Positions 25,007 to 33,441 of a stretch of DNA of 64,000 bases are shown piece after piece. Source of the DNA: UBA7067 sp051880615 (GTDB lineage Bacteria; Bacillota; Clostridia; Oscillospirales; Acutalibacteraceae); contig JBJEOH010000028.1 of NCBI GenBank assembly GCA_051880615.1, forward strand, positions 68,528-132,527. Direction: 5' to 3'. The translations under genes were made by a program, and so were the position numbers. How positions within the stretch are numbered: position 1 is the stretch's first letter; every line of letters begins with the position of its first letter. Below the pieces are notes generated by a model. That model was not told the origin of the DNA. It saw nothing but the letters and a program-made list of their open reading frames with translations, and ran no database searches.

Positions 25007-27391
25007 GTGAGGAAAACCGATATAAGTAAATTTACCGATGATTCTCCGCAGGATAATTCGGCAATAATTGAAAAGAGCTTGCCGAGAAGATGTCTTTCAA
25101 TGGTGTGGAAGATTTTTTCTACTGTGCTGTTGATACTTATTATTTCGCTCGTGGTTGTGGGTATATCGGTCGGAATTTATCTTTTGCAGCTCGCAAACCA
25201 GCCGACCGGCATTGACTTGCACGCGTCGAAGCTTAATCTGACCAGTATTATTTATATTTATAATGACGATAACGAGCCGGTAGAGTATGACAGGCTTCAC
25301 AGCAGTGAAAACAGAATCTGGGTGGATTTAAAAGATATACCTCAGGATATGAGGGACGCTCAGGTGGCGATTGAGGATAAGAGATTTTATGAGCATAACG
25401 GCGTTGACTGGACAAGAACCTTCGGCGCTGTTTTAAGCCTTGCAGGCGGCGGCGACAGCTTTGGCGGTTCGACCCTTACACAGCAGCTCATCAAGAATAT
25501 TACAAATAATAACGAAGTAAGCATTACAAGAAAGCTCAACGAAATTTTCAGAGCATTAAACCTTGAACGCGAGTACACAAAGGACGAAATTTTAGAGGCT
25601 TACCTTAATATAGTAAACTACGGCGGCGGCTGTAACGGCGTGCAGTCGGCGGCAAACCTGTATTTTGCGAAAAATATAAGTGGTTGTTCAATAGCCGAAT
25701 GTGCCGCCATTGCCGGCATAACACAGAACCCGTCGGCTTATAACCCTCTTGAATATCCCGAGGCAAACCGTGAGCGCCGTGAAACCGTCATCAAGGCAAT
25801 GTACGACCAGAAGATGATAACCAAGGACGAGTACAATACTGCGATGAAGGAATCGGAAAATATGAAGTTTGTGGGTAACTACAACAACCCGATGCTTGAG
25901 GAAGATGATGATGAAGAGGTCGAAAGCGATGTTTCAAACTGGTATATTGACGCGCTGCTCAAGGATTTAAAGGTTGACCTTGCTCAGGCGCTGAATATAA
26001 GTGAGGACAGCGCTTCCTCAAAGATTTACACAGAGGGTCTTAAGATATACTGTGCAATGGACGAGGATATGCAAAACTATGCAGAGCAGTATGTTCTTAA
26101 CCTGGACACGCCGGCTGACCCGAATTTGCAGACAGGTATTGTCATGATGGGCTTTGACGGCAGAATTATCGCAACAGTTGGAAGCCGCGAAAAGAAAATG
26201 CAGGATCTTGTATGGGACAGAACGGTTGACTCTGTGCTGCAGCCGGGTTCTTCAATCAAGCCGGTTATCGTTTATCCTATGGCGGTTGAATCGGGAGAAT
26301 ACAATTTCTCGTCATATGTAAAGGACGAGCCGATTGAAAAATGGGCAAAAGATGCAGGCGGCAACTGGTATTCAGGACCTAACAACTCTGACGGAACCTA
26401 TCATCACGATATTCTTCTGCCTGAGGCTATTGAGCGCTCGCTTAATGCGGCTGCTGTGCAGACTATGAATATAATCGGCACAAAGACAGCTTACAATCAG
26501 GCAATAAACAAGATGGGCTTCAGAAATCTATCGTCTGAGGATGCACAGAATCTCGGTGCGCTTTCAATCGGCGGTATGAACGGCGGTGTTACCGTCAGAG
26601 AGATGGTTGCTTCATACGCGTATATGGGAAACGGGGGAAAATATTACACTCCTTACACATATTATTATGTAACCGACCAAAACGACAATATCATTATTGA
26701 TAACAGAGAAGTAATGCCTATTAAGGCTTATTCTGAGGAAACGGCGACAATTATGAACCGCCTGCTCCATTACAATGTGATTTATAATAATCCAAGCCAT
26801 ACCGCGGCTTATCTTGCAAAGGTTGACAGCTGGGATATTATAGGTAAGACCGGTACCACCGACTACGGTTTGGATCACTGGTTTATTGGTATGTCACCTT
26901 ATTGCGTTTTGGGCAGCTGGACAGGATTCGACAGCCCTGCGTCAATCAGCGGAAACGGTTACGCAGAGCGCACCTTCCACGATTTGATGGCGCATTATCT
27001 TGCGGATAAAACATATAAGGAATATGATTTATCCGACAATGTTCAGGCGATTTCTTATTGTGAGAGTACCGGCAAGCTTGCCTCAAGCTACTGCTACAGC
27101 ACCAAGATGGGATATTATACACAGAGCAATATGCCGGAATATTGCAGCGGCTCGCACGGGTATTCGTCAGACTATTGGAACAGCTCATCAAGCGGCTATG
27201 ACTGGTTAAGCAGCGACAGCTCATCAAGTGATGACGATTCAGACTATTACAGCAGCGATACAAGCAGCTGGGGAGATTACAGCAGTGATTACAGCAGTGA
27301 TTACAGCAGCTATCCATCGTCCGATATTTCGTACGACAGTCCGCCGGTTGACAATCCGCCGGCTCAGGGTAACGAGCCGGCAGGCGATTAG
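25007..27391 (+). CDS. Class A penicillin-binding protein (transglycosylase/transpeptidase)
   Basis: Bifunctional peptidoglycan synthase of 794 residues, a type II membrane protein. One membrane helix (about 36-60) is followed by the GT51 domain with catalytic Glu about 123 (AIEDKRFYEH) and GGSTLTQQLIKN. The transpeptidase domain has SSIK with Ser about 415, SLN at 478-480 and KTGTT at about 614. The last roughly 90 residues are a low-complexity Ser/Tyr/Asp tail ending in a Pro-rich stretch. It starts at GTG 25007 with AGGAGG 8 nt upstream. PBP1A/PBPF-like; the exact orthologue is not assigned. Confidence 0.94.
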   Translation: MRKTDISKFTDDSPQDNSAIIEKSLPRRCLSMVWKIFSTVLLILIISLVVVGISVGIYLLQLANQPTGIDLHASKLNLTSIIYIYNDDNEPVEYDRLHSSENRIWVDLKDIPQDMRDAQVAIEDKRFYEHNGVDWTRTFGAVLSLAGGGDSFGGSTLTQQLIKNITNNNEVSITRKLNEIFRALNLEREYTKDEILEAYLNIVNYGGGCNGVQSAANLYFAKNISGCSIAECAAIAGITQNPSAYNPLEYPEANRERRETVIKAMYDQKMITKDEYNTAMKESENMKFVGNYNNPMLEEDDDEEVESDVSNWYIDALLKDLKVDLAQALNISEDSASSKIYTEGLKIYCAMDEDMQNYAEQYVLNLDTPADPNLQTGIVMMGFDGRIIATVGSREKKMQDLVWDRTVDSVLQPGSSIKPVIVYPMAVESGEYNFSSYVKDEPIEKWAKDAGGNWYSGPNNSDGTYHHDILLPEAIERSLNAAAVQTMNIIGTKTAYNQAINKMGFRNLSSEDAQNLGALSIGGMNGGVTVREMVASYAYMGNGGKYYTPYTYYYVTDQNDNIIIDNREVMPIKAYSEETATIMNRLLHYNVIYNNPSHTAAYLAKVDSWDIIGKTGTTDYGLDHWFIGMSPYCVLGSWTGFDSPASISGNGYAERTFHDLMAHYLADKTYKEYDLSDNVQAISYCESTGKLASSYCYSTKMGYYTQSNMPEYCSGSHGYSSDYWNSSSSGYDWLSSDSSSSDDDSDYYSSDTSSWGDYSSDYSSDYSSYPSSDISYDSPPVDNPPAQGNEPAGD

Positions 27392-27455
27392 CGGCGAGGT
27401 TGTGCAGCGCGGCGGCACAACAAAAATATAAATAAAATTTTACAGAGGTGTACTG

Positions 27456-28700
27456 ATGATTAATATTGCAATTATGGGTTACGGCACAGTTGGCTCGGGA
27501 GTTGCCGAGATTATTGTTACGCACAAAGAGAGCCTTGCGAAGCGTGCCAAGGAAGAAATAAATATAAAATATATTCTGGACATAAGGGAGTTCCCCGGAG
27601 ATCCGCTTGAGGAGAAATTTACAAAGGATTTTAACGATATTATTAACGACGACGAGGTTAAGGTTGTTGTTGAGGTTATGGGCGGACTTCACCCGGCTTA
27701 TGATTTTGTCAAGGCGTGCCTTGAAAAGGGCAAGAGCGTTGCAACATCAAACAAGGAGCTTGTTGCCGCAAAGGGCGCTGAGCTTTTGCAGATTGCACAG
27801 GATAATAATGTAAACTTCCTGTTTGAGGCAAGTGTAGGCGGCGGTATTCCTATTATCCGCCCGATGAGCCAGTGCCTTGCCGCTAATGAGGTTGTTGAGG
27901 TTGCAGGTATTCTCAACGGAACAACTAACTTTATTCTCACAAAAATGATAAGAGACCAAATGTCGTTTGAGGATGCGCTTGCTTTAGCGCAGCAGCTCGG
28001 CTATGCCGAAAAGGACCCTACTGCCGATGTTGAGGGTCTTGACGCAGTAAGAAAAATATGTATTCTTGCGTCTCTTGCGTACGGAAAGCATGTTTATCCC
28101 GATAACATACATACAGAGGGTATTTCAAAAATCACTCTTGCCGATGTTGCGTATGCATCAGCCTGGGGCGGTGTAATCAAGCTTATCGGCAGCGTTAAGA
28201 AGCTTGACGACGGCAGAATTGATATATTTGTTGCGCCGATGATTCTTGACAGCGGCAGTCAGCTTGCCGGTGTTGATGATGTTTTCAACGGCATTATGGT
28301 AAGAGGTGACTCAACCGGTGATGTTGTGTTCTACGGCAAGGGTGCGGGAAAAATGCCGACTGCAAGTGCGGTTGTAGCCGATGTTATCGACTGTATCAAG
28401 CACCTTAAGGCGAGAAAATATCTTTACTGGGCTGACAGCGAGAATGAATATGTACTCCCGTATGATGAGAGCGTATGCTCAATGTACCTCAGAGTTTCCT
28501 ATGAGGACGGGGCTGACATTAATGCTATTGCCGCTGATATTTTCGGAGAGGTAAGCTTTATAAACAGGCAGGGTAATAAAAACGAATCTGCGTTTGTAAC
28601 AAAGCAAATGACGGTTAAGCATTTTAATGAGCTTGCTGAAAAGCTTAACTCCAACGGAGTAAAGATAGAATCAAGAATTCGTATGGGTGATGATTTGTAA
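27456..28700 (+). CDS. hom: Homoserine dehydrogenase
   Basis: NAD(P)H-dependent reduction of aspartate semialdehyde to homoserine for threonine and methionine. The 414-residue protein has the Rossmann start NIAIMGYGTVGSGVAEII, catalytic-domain motifs LNGTTNFILTKM and YAEKDPTADVEGLDA, and a C-terminal ACT domain (about 335-414) for feedback control. It heads hom-thrB; the thrB start is 2 bases after its stop. A 7-bp hairpin (27399-27421) precedes it but lacks a T-run. Confidence 0.96.
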   Translation: MINIAIMGYGTVGSGVAEIIVTHKESLAKRAKEEINIKYILDIREFPGDPLEEKFTKDFNDIINDDEVKVVVEVMGGLHPAYDFVKACLEKGKSVATSNKELVAAKGAELLQIAQDNNVNFLFEASVGGGIPIIRPMSQCLAANEVVEVAGILNGTTNFILTKMIRDQMSFEDALALAQQLGYAEKDPTADVEGLDAVRKICILASLAYGKHVYPDNIHTEGISKITLADVAYASAWGGVIKLIGSVKKLDDGRIDIFVAPMILDSGSQLAGVDDVFNGIMVRGDSTGDVVFYGKGAGKMPTASAVVADVIDCIKHLKARKYLYWADSENEYVLPYDESVCSMYLRVSYEDGADINAIAADIFGEVSFINRQGNKNESAFVTKQMTVKHFNELAEKLNSNGVKIESRIRMGDDL

Positions 28701-28701
28701 T

Positions 28702-29598
28702 ATGATTAGAATTCAGGTTCCGGCGACAAGCGCAAACTTAGGTTCGGGCTTTGACAGTCTCGGCGTTGCGCTGACGCTTTACAATCAGGTCTGGATGGAG
28801 GAGAGCGATGTTGTCGATATTTCATCAAAGGACGACATCAAAATCCCGACAGACGAAAGTAATATGATATACTGGTCGGCTCAAAGGCTGTATGAGGAAT
28901 GTGGCAAAAAGCTGCCCGGCTTAAAGATAATACAGGAAAATAATATACCGATGACGAGAGGTCTTGGCAGCAGCTCAGCTTGTATAGTAGCAGGTCTTAT
29001 CGGAGCTAACCGATTTTTGGGCAATCCGCTGTCAAGGACAGACCTTGAAACGCTTGCCGTTGCTATTGAGGGACATCCGGACAACACTACACCGTGTATA
29101 ACAGGCGGTCTTGTTACCTCGGCAATGGACGGCGGCAGGATTTACAGCGTGACCGTACCTGTAGCTGAAAATATTCGATTTGCTGTGTTTGTTCCGCCGT
29201 TTGAGCTTAAGACGGAAACGGCAAGAGGCGCACTGCCGAACAGCTACTCCAGGCAGGACGCGGTGTTCAACCTGTCGCGTTCGGCGCTTATGACATCGGC
29301 GTTGTTTTCCGGAAGCCTTGAGAATCTTCGCGTAGCGGTGCAGGACAGGCTTCATCAGCCGTACCGCAAGGGCTTTATCGAGGGCTATGACACGGTGTTC
29401 CGCTTAAGCTACGAGCTTGGTTCCTACGGTACCTGCATAAGCGGAGCAGGTCCGTCAATTCTTGCAATAGTTGACGAGGAGGGTGCCGCTACCTTTGAAA
29501 AGCACGCTATATCCTCTCTTGAAGAAAAGGGAATATGCGGCTGGCGGCTTCTGACGCTTGCTCCGGAAAGCAATGGCGCAAGGATATTTATAGAATAA
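28702..29598 (+). CDS. thrB: Homoserine kinase
   Basis: GHMP kinase that phosphorylates homoserine in threonine synthesis. The 298-residue protein has PATSANLGSGFDSLGVAL and the ATP loop GLGSSSACIVAGLIGAN, then a C-terminal GAGPSILA motif. The longer frame beginning at a GTG inside hom is unlikely; ATG 28702 right after the hom stop gives the conserved N-terminus MIRIQVPATSANLG. Translation is probably coupled to hom. Confidence 0.95.
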   Translation: MIRIQVPATSANLGSGFDSLGVALTLYNQVWMEESDVVDISSKDDIKIPTDESNMIYWSAQRLYEECGKKLPGLKIIQENNIPMTRGLGSSSACIVAGLIGANRFLGNPLSRTDLETLAVAIEGHPDNTTPCITGGLVTSAMDGGRIYSVTVPVAENIRFAVFVPPFELKTETARGALPNSYSRQDAVFNLSRSALMTSALFSGSLENLRVAVQDRLHQPYRKGFIEGYDTVFRLSYELGSYGTCISGAGPSILAIVDEEGAATFEKHAISSLEEKGICGWRLLTLAPESNGARIFIE

Positions 29599-29611
29599 AC
29601 AAAAATTACAC

Positions 29612-29640
29612 TTGACATTTTACATAAAAGCTATTAAAAT
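29612..29640 (+). promoter_or_regulatory. sigma-A-type promoter of the aspartokinase gene
   Basis: TTGACA (29612-29617), 17-bp spacer and TAAAAT (29635-29640). The leader is only about 55 nt, so no lysine riboswitch fits here. Confidence 0.8.
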
Positions 29641-29700
29641 CTTTTAAGGACGCTTTTCCAAAGGGGAGAGCTAAGAGGGAAAAATATTGGAGGAATACCA

Positions 29701-30912
29701 ATGAGCCTTATAGTACAGAAGTTTGGCGGCACATCTGTTGCAGATGCACAAAGAGTTATGAATGTTGCCAAAATTGTCACCGACACCTATAAAAACGGAA
29801 ATAATGTTGTTGTTGTTGTTTCTGCTCAGGGTGACACGACTGACGATTTGATTGAAAAGGCAAATGAGATTAATCCAAATGCCACCAACCGTGAAAAGGA
29901 TATGTTGCTTGCGGCAGGAGAACAGATTTCGATTTCGCTTCTTGCTATGGCTATTCAGAAGCTCGGCTATCCGGTTGTATCTCTTCTGGGCTGGCAGGCA
30001 GGATTTCAGACAACTTCTATGCATACAAATGCAAGAATAAGAAAAATTGCGGCTGAAAGACTTAAGGGTGAGCTTGACCGAAGAAACATTGTTGTTGTGG
30101 CTGGCTTTCAGGGCATCAGCAAGTACGGCGATATTACAACGCTCGGCAGAGGCGGCTCAGACACAAGCGCGGTTGCAATAGCCTGCGCTCTTCACGCTGA
30201 CCTTTGTCAGATATATACAGATGTTGAGGGCGTTTATACTGCAGACCCGAGAAAGGTTAAAAACGCAAAGAAGCTTAATGAGATTTCGTATGATGAAATG
30301 CTTGAGCTTGCAACGCTGGGTGCACAGGTGCTTCACAACCGCAGTGTTGAAATGGCGAAAAAATATAATCTTGAGCTTGAGGTGCTTTCAAGCCTGACTT
30401 GTGCACCGGGTACAATCGTTAAGGAGACGGCGAAAATGGAAAAAATGTTGATAAGCGGTGTTGCTAAGGATACAAATGTGGCAAGAATTTCTGTTACCAA
30501 TATTCCTGACAGACCCGGTCTTGCATTCAAAATGTTTTCAAAGCTTTCGGCAAAAGACATCAATGTTGATATTATTCTCCAGTCAATCGGCAGAGATAAC
30601 ACAAAGGACATCACCTTTACCGTTGCAAAGGAAAAGGGCAAGGAAGCGGTTGCTATTCTTGAGGAATATGTAAGCGCAATCGGCGCAGGCGAGGTTCTCT
30701 ATGACGAAAATGTTGCAAAGATTTCAATAGTCGGCGCAGGTATGGAGACACACGCAGGCGTTGCTTCAAAGATGTTTGAGGCTCTTTATGACAACCAGAT
30801 TAATATTCAGATGATTTCAACAAGCGAGATTAAGGTTTCAGTTCTTATCAATATCGAGGACGCAGACAGAGCAGTAAGCTCAATTCACGCAAAGTTCTTT
30901 GACGCTGAATAA
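29701..30912 (+). CDS. lysC: Aspartokinase with tandem ACT domains
   Basis: Phosphorylates aspartate, the entry to lysine, threonine and methionine synthesis. The 403-residue protein has the kinase start VQKFGGTSVAD, then LGRGGSDTSAVAIA and the DVEGVYTADPR segment, and two C-terminal ACT domains (about 265-400), as in monofunctional clostridial enzymes. GGAGG precedes the ATG. It has its own promoter although it follows hom-thrB. Which product inhibits it cannot be told from the sequence. Confidence 0.95.
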   Translation: MSLIVQKFGGTSVADAQRVMNVAKIVTDTYKNGNNVVVVVSAQGDTTDDLIEKANEINPNATNREKDMLLAAGEQISISLLAMAIQKLGYPVVSLLGWQAGFQTTSMHTNARIRKIAAERLKGELDRRNIVVVAGFQGISKYGDITTLGRGGSDTSAVAIACALHADLCQIYTDVEGVYTADPRKVKNAKKLNEISYDEMLELATLGAQVLHNRSVEMAKKYNLELEVLSSLTCAPGTIVKETAKMEKMLISGVAKDTNVARISVTNIPDRPGLAFKMFSKLSAKDINVDIILQSIGRDNTKDITFTVAKEKGKEAVAILEEYVSAIGAGEVLYDENVAKISIVGAGMETHAGVASKMFEALYDNQINIQMISTSEIKVSVLINIEDADRAVSSIHAKFFDAE

Positions 30913-30934
30913 GTTTTTAGGTTAAATTACAAAT

Positions 30935-30962
30935 AAGCCGGAATGATTAATTGTTTCGGCTT
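30935..30962 (+). terminator. Terminator-like hairpin after lysC
   Basis: 9-bp stem with one G-U pair (30935-30943 with 30954-30962) but no long T-run, only 8 bp before the tRNA. It may be a weak terminator or allow read-through into the tRNA. Confidence 0.45.
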
Positions 30963-30969
30963 TATATAT

Positions 30970-31046
30970 CCGGGTGTGGCGCAGTTTGGTAGCGCGCTTG
31001 AATGGGGTTCAAGAGGCCGCAGGTTCGACTCCTGTCACTCGGACCA
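30970..31046 (+). tRNA. tRNA-Pro (anticodon GGG)
   Basis: A 77-nt cloverleaf with encoded CCA. Acceptor stem CCGGGTG pairs with CACTCGG; the anticodon stem CTTGA/TCAAG encloses loop ATGGGGT, with GGG as anticodon (reads CCC/CCU). The T loop is TTCGACT with GCAGG/CCTGT stem arms. A strong terminator follows. Confidence 0.96.
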
Positions 31047-31055
31047 CGAAAGAAA

Positions 31056-31088
31056 AGACCTTTGTCACTGAGACAAAGGTCTTTTTTT
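31056..31088 (+). terminator. Terminator of the tRNA-Pro gene
   Basis: 11-bp stem (31056-31066 with 31072-31082, AGACCTTTGTC arm) followed by seven T. Confidence 0.9.
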
Positions 31089-31155
31089 CGAATAAAGCGC
31101 CTTAAAAGCTGTTCAAATTATATAGCAGTTCGTTGAAAAATTTAACAAAAGGGGC

Positions 31156-31184
31156 TTGACTTGAGATCAAAATAGTGCTATAAT
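31156..31184 (+). promoter_or_regulatory. Promoter of the three-gene accessory cluster
   Basis: TTGACT (31156-31161), 17-bp spacer and TATAAT (31179-31184), about 30 nt before the first ORF. Confidence 0.8.
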
Positions 31185-31220
31185 AATGTTACAGTCGGTA
31201 GCAATAGTTGGAGGGGTTTT

Positions 31221-31688
31221 ATGTATTATTATAAGCATACATTATGGCTCGCGGATGAGGAAGCCTCAAAAACTGTGGATTTTGGGAAACCTGAACTCCA
31301 AAGTGCCATTGAGGAAGCGGTCGAATATTACAACGAAATATCAGGCAAGGCTAGAAATCCTAAGAAAATATTATCCTATAAGATTAATGAAAAGCAAATT
31401 GAACTTAATTCTGAATCATCAGAGCTGCTTGCTCGCCCTAACCTGGCTCTGCAGGTTTTCTCGCGCTACTTAGCACAAGGCAAGATGAAAGATTTAGTAA
31501 CCCGTAAAGCGCTTTTTCGCGGAACGGCAGCTGAGACTGAGCCACCGACTGATGAATCGAAAGAAAGCTCTAAAGAGTGTACGGATGAGGAATTACTACT
31601 GAAAATTGTAAAAATCTTCTTTAGGAAAGGCTCAGAAGATCGTCGCAAGATAGAATTGTTCCGAAGCATCGTGTTCGATGAGTATTGA
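31221..31688 (+). CDS. Unrecognised protein, first gene of an accessory cluster
   Basis: 155-residue protein that I do not recognise. No signal peptide or membrane segment is visible; it is charged and probably helical. The N-terminus is aromatic (MYYYKHTLWLADEE), the middle contains ELLARPNLALQVFSRYLAQG, and a Glu/Ser/Thr-rich linker (about 104-122) leads to a helical C-terminus, LLLKIVKIFFRKGSEDRRK. GGAGGGG stands before the ATG, and a near-consensus promoter precedes it, so expression is credible. It is more AT-rich than its neighbours and lies next to a tRNA gene, which hints at acquired DNA. Confidence 0.7.
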   Translation: MYYYKHTLWLADEEASKTVDFGKPELQSAIEEAVEYYNEISGKARNPKKILSYKINEKQIELNSESSELLARPNLALQVFSRYLAQGKMKDLVTRKALFRGTAAETEPPTDESKESSKECTDEELLLKIVKIFFRKGSEDRRKIELFRSIVFDEY

Positions 31689-31707
31689 AAAAGGGAGCTA
31701 AAATAAT

Positions 31708-31803
31708 ATGCAGGAATTAGATTATTTATATGAAGAAATCTTATGCAATTACGAAGACAAAGACGAAGAGAAATCAGAAGTGTTTGACGGGTTAGGTGAA
31801 TAA
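31708..31803 (+). CDS. Small acidic peptide, second gene of the accessory cluster
   Basis: 31-residue ORF, very acidic (MQELDYLYEEILCNYEDKDE at the N-terminus). AAAGGGAG lies about 11 nt upstream of the ATG. It fits tightly between its neighbours (19 and 29 nt), which supports it as a real gene. Function unknown; strong negative charge and size would suit an inhibitor or antitoxin-like partner, but nothing proves that. Confidence 0.5.
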   Translation: MQELDYLYEEILCNYEDKDEEKSEVFDGLGE

Positions 31804-31832
31804 AGGAAATTAGATATTAAAGGAGTGTAGCT

Positions 31833-32153
31833 ATGGCTTACATAAAGAATGGCATAACATTCAAAAACAACATCCATTATGCGTTTGAGAAATTAAGAAA
31901 AATTAGAATACCAGAAAAAAGTTATCCTTATTTGAATCTTGATCCTAGTGATGTTGACTTTCAGAATGGAATAAACTCATACAGCAACTACAGGAATGAT
32001 TTTTATGCTAACATGCTTTTGAAATTCGCTTACGCCAGAAGAGCCGTAAATTCTAAGGGAATCACTATGTTTGATTTCCTTGCAAACAAAGGTGGAACTT
32101 TTAAGGAACAGCCTGCCGCTTCATTTTTGTTTCCATTCGAAAAAGAGCCATAA
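31833..32153 (+). CDS. Unrecognised protein, third gene of the accessory cluster
   Basis: 106-residue basic, probably cytosolic protein of unknown function. It has MAYIKNGITFKNNIHYAFEK at the N-terminus, a Tyr/Asn-rich middle, then a helical segment, NMLLKFAYARRAV. GGAG lies 10 nt before the ATG. No known domain is apparent. It ends 33 bp before a strong hairpin that serves the opposite gene and perhaps this one too. Confidence 0.65.
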   Translation: MAYIKNGITFKNNIHYAFEKLRKIRIPEKSYPYLNLDPSDVDFQNGINSYSNYRNDFYANMLLKFAYARRAVNSKGITMFDFLANKGGTFKEQPAASFLFPFEKEP

Positions 32154-32186
32154 TAGTAAAATAATTTCACTAAATAAGACATAAAA

Positions 32187-32225
32187 AGCGGCTGAATCGA
32201 GATACAGTGTCTCGATTCAGCCGCT
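32187..32225. terminator. Bidirectional terminator between convergent genes
   Basis: Perfect 16-bp stem (32187-32202 with 32210-32225), 7-nt loop. On the minus strand five T follow the stem, matching the gene ending at 32242; on the plus strand a weaker T-rich stretch follows at 32230-32240. Confidence 0.85.
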
Positions 32226-32241
32226 GAAGTTTATATTTTTC

Positions 32242-32754
32242 TTATATCGACTTGATAATTTTCTTGTATTTTCTGTCGGGCTCACTCTTCTTGATTGCGA
32301 GGTTTGCGCCAATTAAATACAGAATAGGGAGAGTCAACGACACCACAGCATAAAATACTATCTGAAAAATAATCGTATCTATGCTGTCCTTGACAGAAAT
32401 GGTGGTGAATAAATCGGAAACATAGCTTACTATATTAAGAAGCAGAATAACAATGCCGAGCTTGCGGCACTTAATCAGCTTATTCTGCCAGATTCCGCGC
32501 AGACCGGCATAAAATGAAACGACAGCAAGAACGACACCGAATACAAGGGAAACTCCCATTATGGCTGCACTGAAATCTACGCTGAGGTTTACTTCTCCTA
32601 TAATTATTGCGAAAGCGCAGAATAAAGCCAGCAGTATCGTACCGAACATAGTTAATGCACTTGTGACAATCAGTATTATGCTTGTCACAAAAAGGAGCTT
32701 GTTTTTCTTTTGATTATTTTTCTGAAGGGTAACGCCCGAAGACTTAACATCCAT
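32242..32754 (-). CDS. Small multi-pass membrane protein of unknown function
   Basis: 170-residue protein with about four hydrophobic helices (around 22-50, 62-88, 98-118 and 128-152), a basic N-terminus and a Lys-rich C-terminus that is probably cytosolic. No family motif recognised. Its own promoter and a strong terminator make it monocistronic. The gap to the PAP2 gene upstream is 85 bp. Confidence 0.75.
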   Translation of the reverse strand: MDVKSSGVTLQKNNQKKNKLLFVTSIILIVTSALTMFGTILLALFCAFAIIIGEVNLSVDFSAAIMGVSLVFGVVLAVVSFYAGLRGIWQNKLIKCRKLGIVILLLNIVSYVSDLFTTISVKDSIDTIIFQIVFYAVVSLTLPILYLIGANLAIKKSEPDRKYKKIIKSI

Positions 32755-32796
32755 AACACAGATACTTCCTTAATTACAGTGATGCTTCTTATACTA

Positions 32797-32825
32797 ATGC
32801 TAACACATAAATAATTCGCCGTCAA
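32797..32825 (-). promoter_or_regulatory. Promoter of the small membrane protein gene
   Basis: Minus strand TTGACG (32820-32825), 17-bp spacer and TAGCAT (32797-32802). Confidence 0.6.
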
Positions 32826-32839
32826 TTATAATTTAATAA

Positions 32840-33373
32840 TCAAAGCGGAATTGTCATAGTATTGAAAATAATAACCGAAAGACTGCCGCAGGCAAAACCC
32901 AGCAAAACGCCGGCAACGACATCGGTGAGATAATGAACGCGAAGATACATTCTTGACAGCGCAATCATCGCCGCAATAAAGAATACAAGAATAGCAAGAG
33001 GCCAACAGCGGAAAAGCGTAACCGCAAACACCGCAAACGACGATGTTGTGTGCCCGGACGGAAATGAGTAATATTTTGGGCGCTTTACCACAAGCTGGTC
33101 GTCCTCAAGCCTGTGGCAGGGTCGGGTTCTCCCGACTATATGCTTAATAATTATTTCTCCTGCAAGATGTGCTATGGCAAGCCCGACAATTACATTAGCA
33201 CCGAAAAACCGCCACGGCGCATAGATAACAAGGATAATGCACATCGTAAACCATACAAGACCCTTGTCGCCGATTTTAGAGAAGAATTTCATAATCCTGT
33301 TTCTTCTCGGAGTGTGGAACTTACCCATCCAGCTCAGAACAATATCATCAAAGAACTGAACACGCTCTATCAT
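32840..33373 (-). CDS. PAP2-family membrane phosphatase
   Basis: Integral membrane phosphatase of 177 residues with the three PAP2 motifs: KHIVGRTRP, FPSGHTTSSF and SRMYLRVHYLTDVVAG. The conserved Arg, the two His and the Asp are all present. Relatives include BcrC-like undecaprenyl-pyrophosphate phosphatases and other lipid phosphatases; the size fits BcrC-like proteins, but the substrate is not certain. It is preceded by a near-consensus promoter. Confidence 0.88.
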   Translation of the reverse strand: MIERVQFFDDIVLSWMGKFHTPRRNRIMKFFSKIGDKGLVWFTMCIILVIYAPWRFFGANVIVGLAIAHLAGEIIIKHIVGRTRPCHRLEDDQLVVKRPKYYSFPSGHTTSSFAVFAVTLFRCWPLAILVFFIAAMIALSRMYLRVHYLTDVVAGVLLGFACGSLSVIIFNTMTIPL

Positions 33374-33404
33374 AAAACCACCCCTATAGATTGAGTGTGG
33401 TTTT

Positions 33405-33433
33405 ATTATATCACAGTATTATGAGTTTGTCAC
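33405..33433 (-). promoter_or_regulatory. Promoter of the PAP2 phosphatase gene
   Basis: Minus strand GTGACA (33428-33433), 17-bp spacer and TATAAT (33405-33410), 31 nt before the start. Confidence 0.75.
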
Positions 33434-33441
33434 CGAATTTT

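Noticed and set aside
27241..27330. CRISPR-like or VNTR array in the short direct repeats
   Set aside because: The repeats are codon-level repeats inside the PBP coding frame, too short and without spacers.
26946..27692. Long minus-strand frame opposite the PBP tail and hom start
   Set aside because: Its Cys/Asn/Arg-rich product is the shadow of the low-complexity PBP tail; no binding site or promoter supports it.
29599..29700. Lysine riboswitch ahead of the aspartokinase gene
   Set aside because: The leader is about 55 nt, far shorter than the ~170-nt lysine aptamer.
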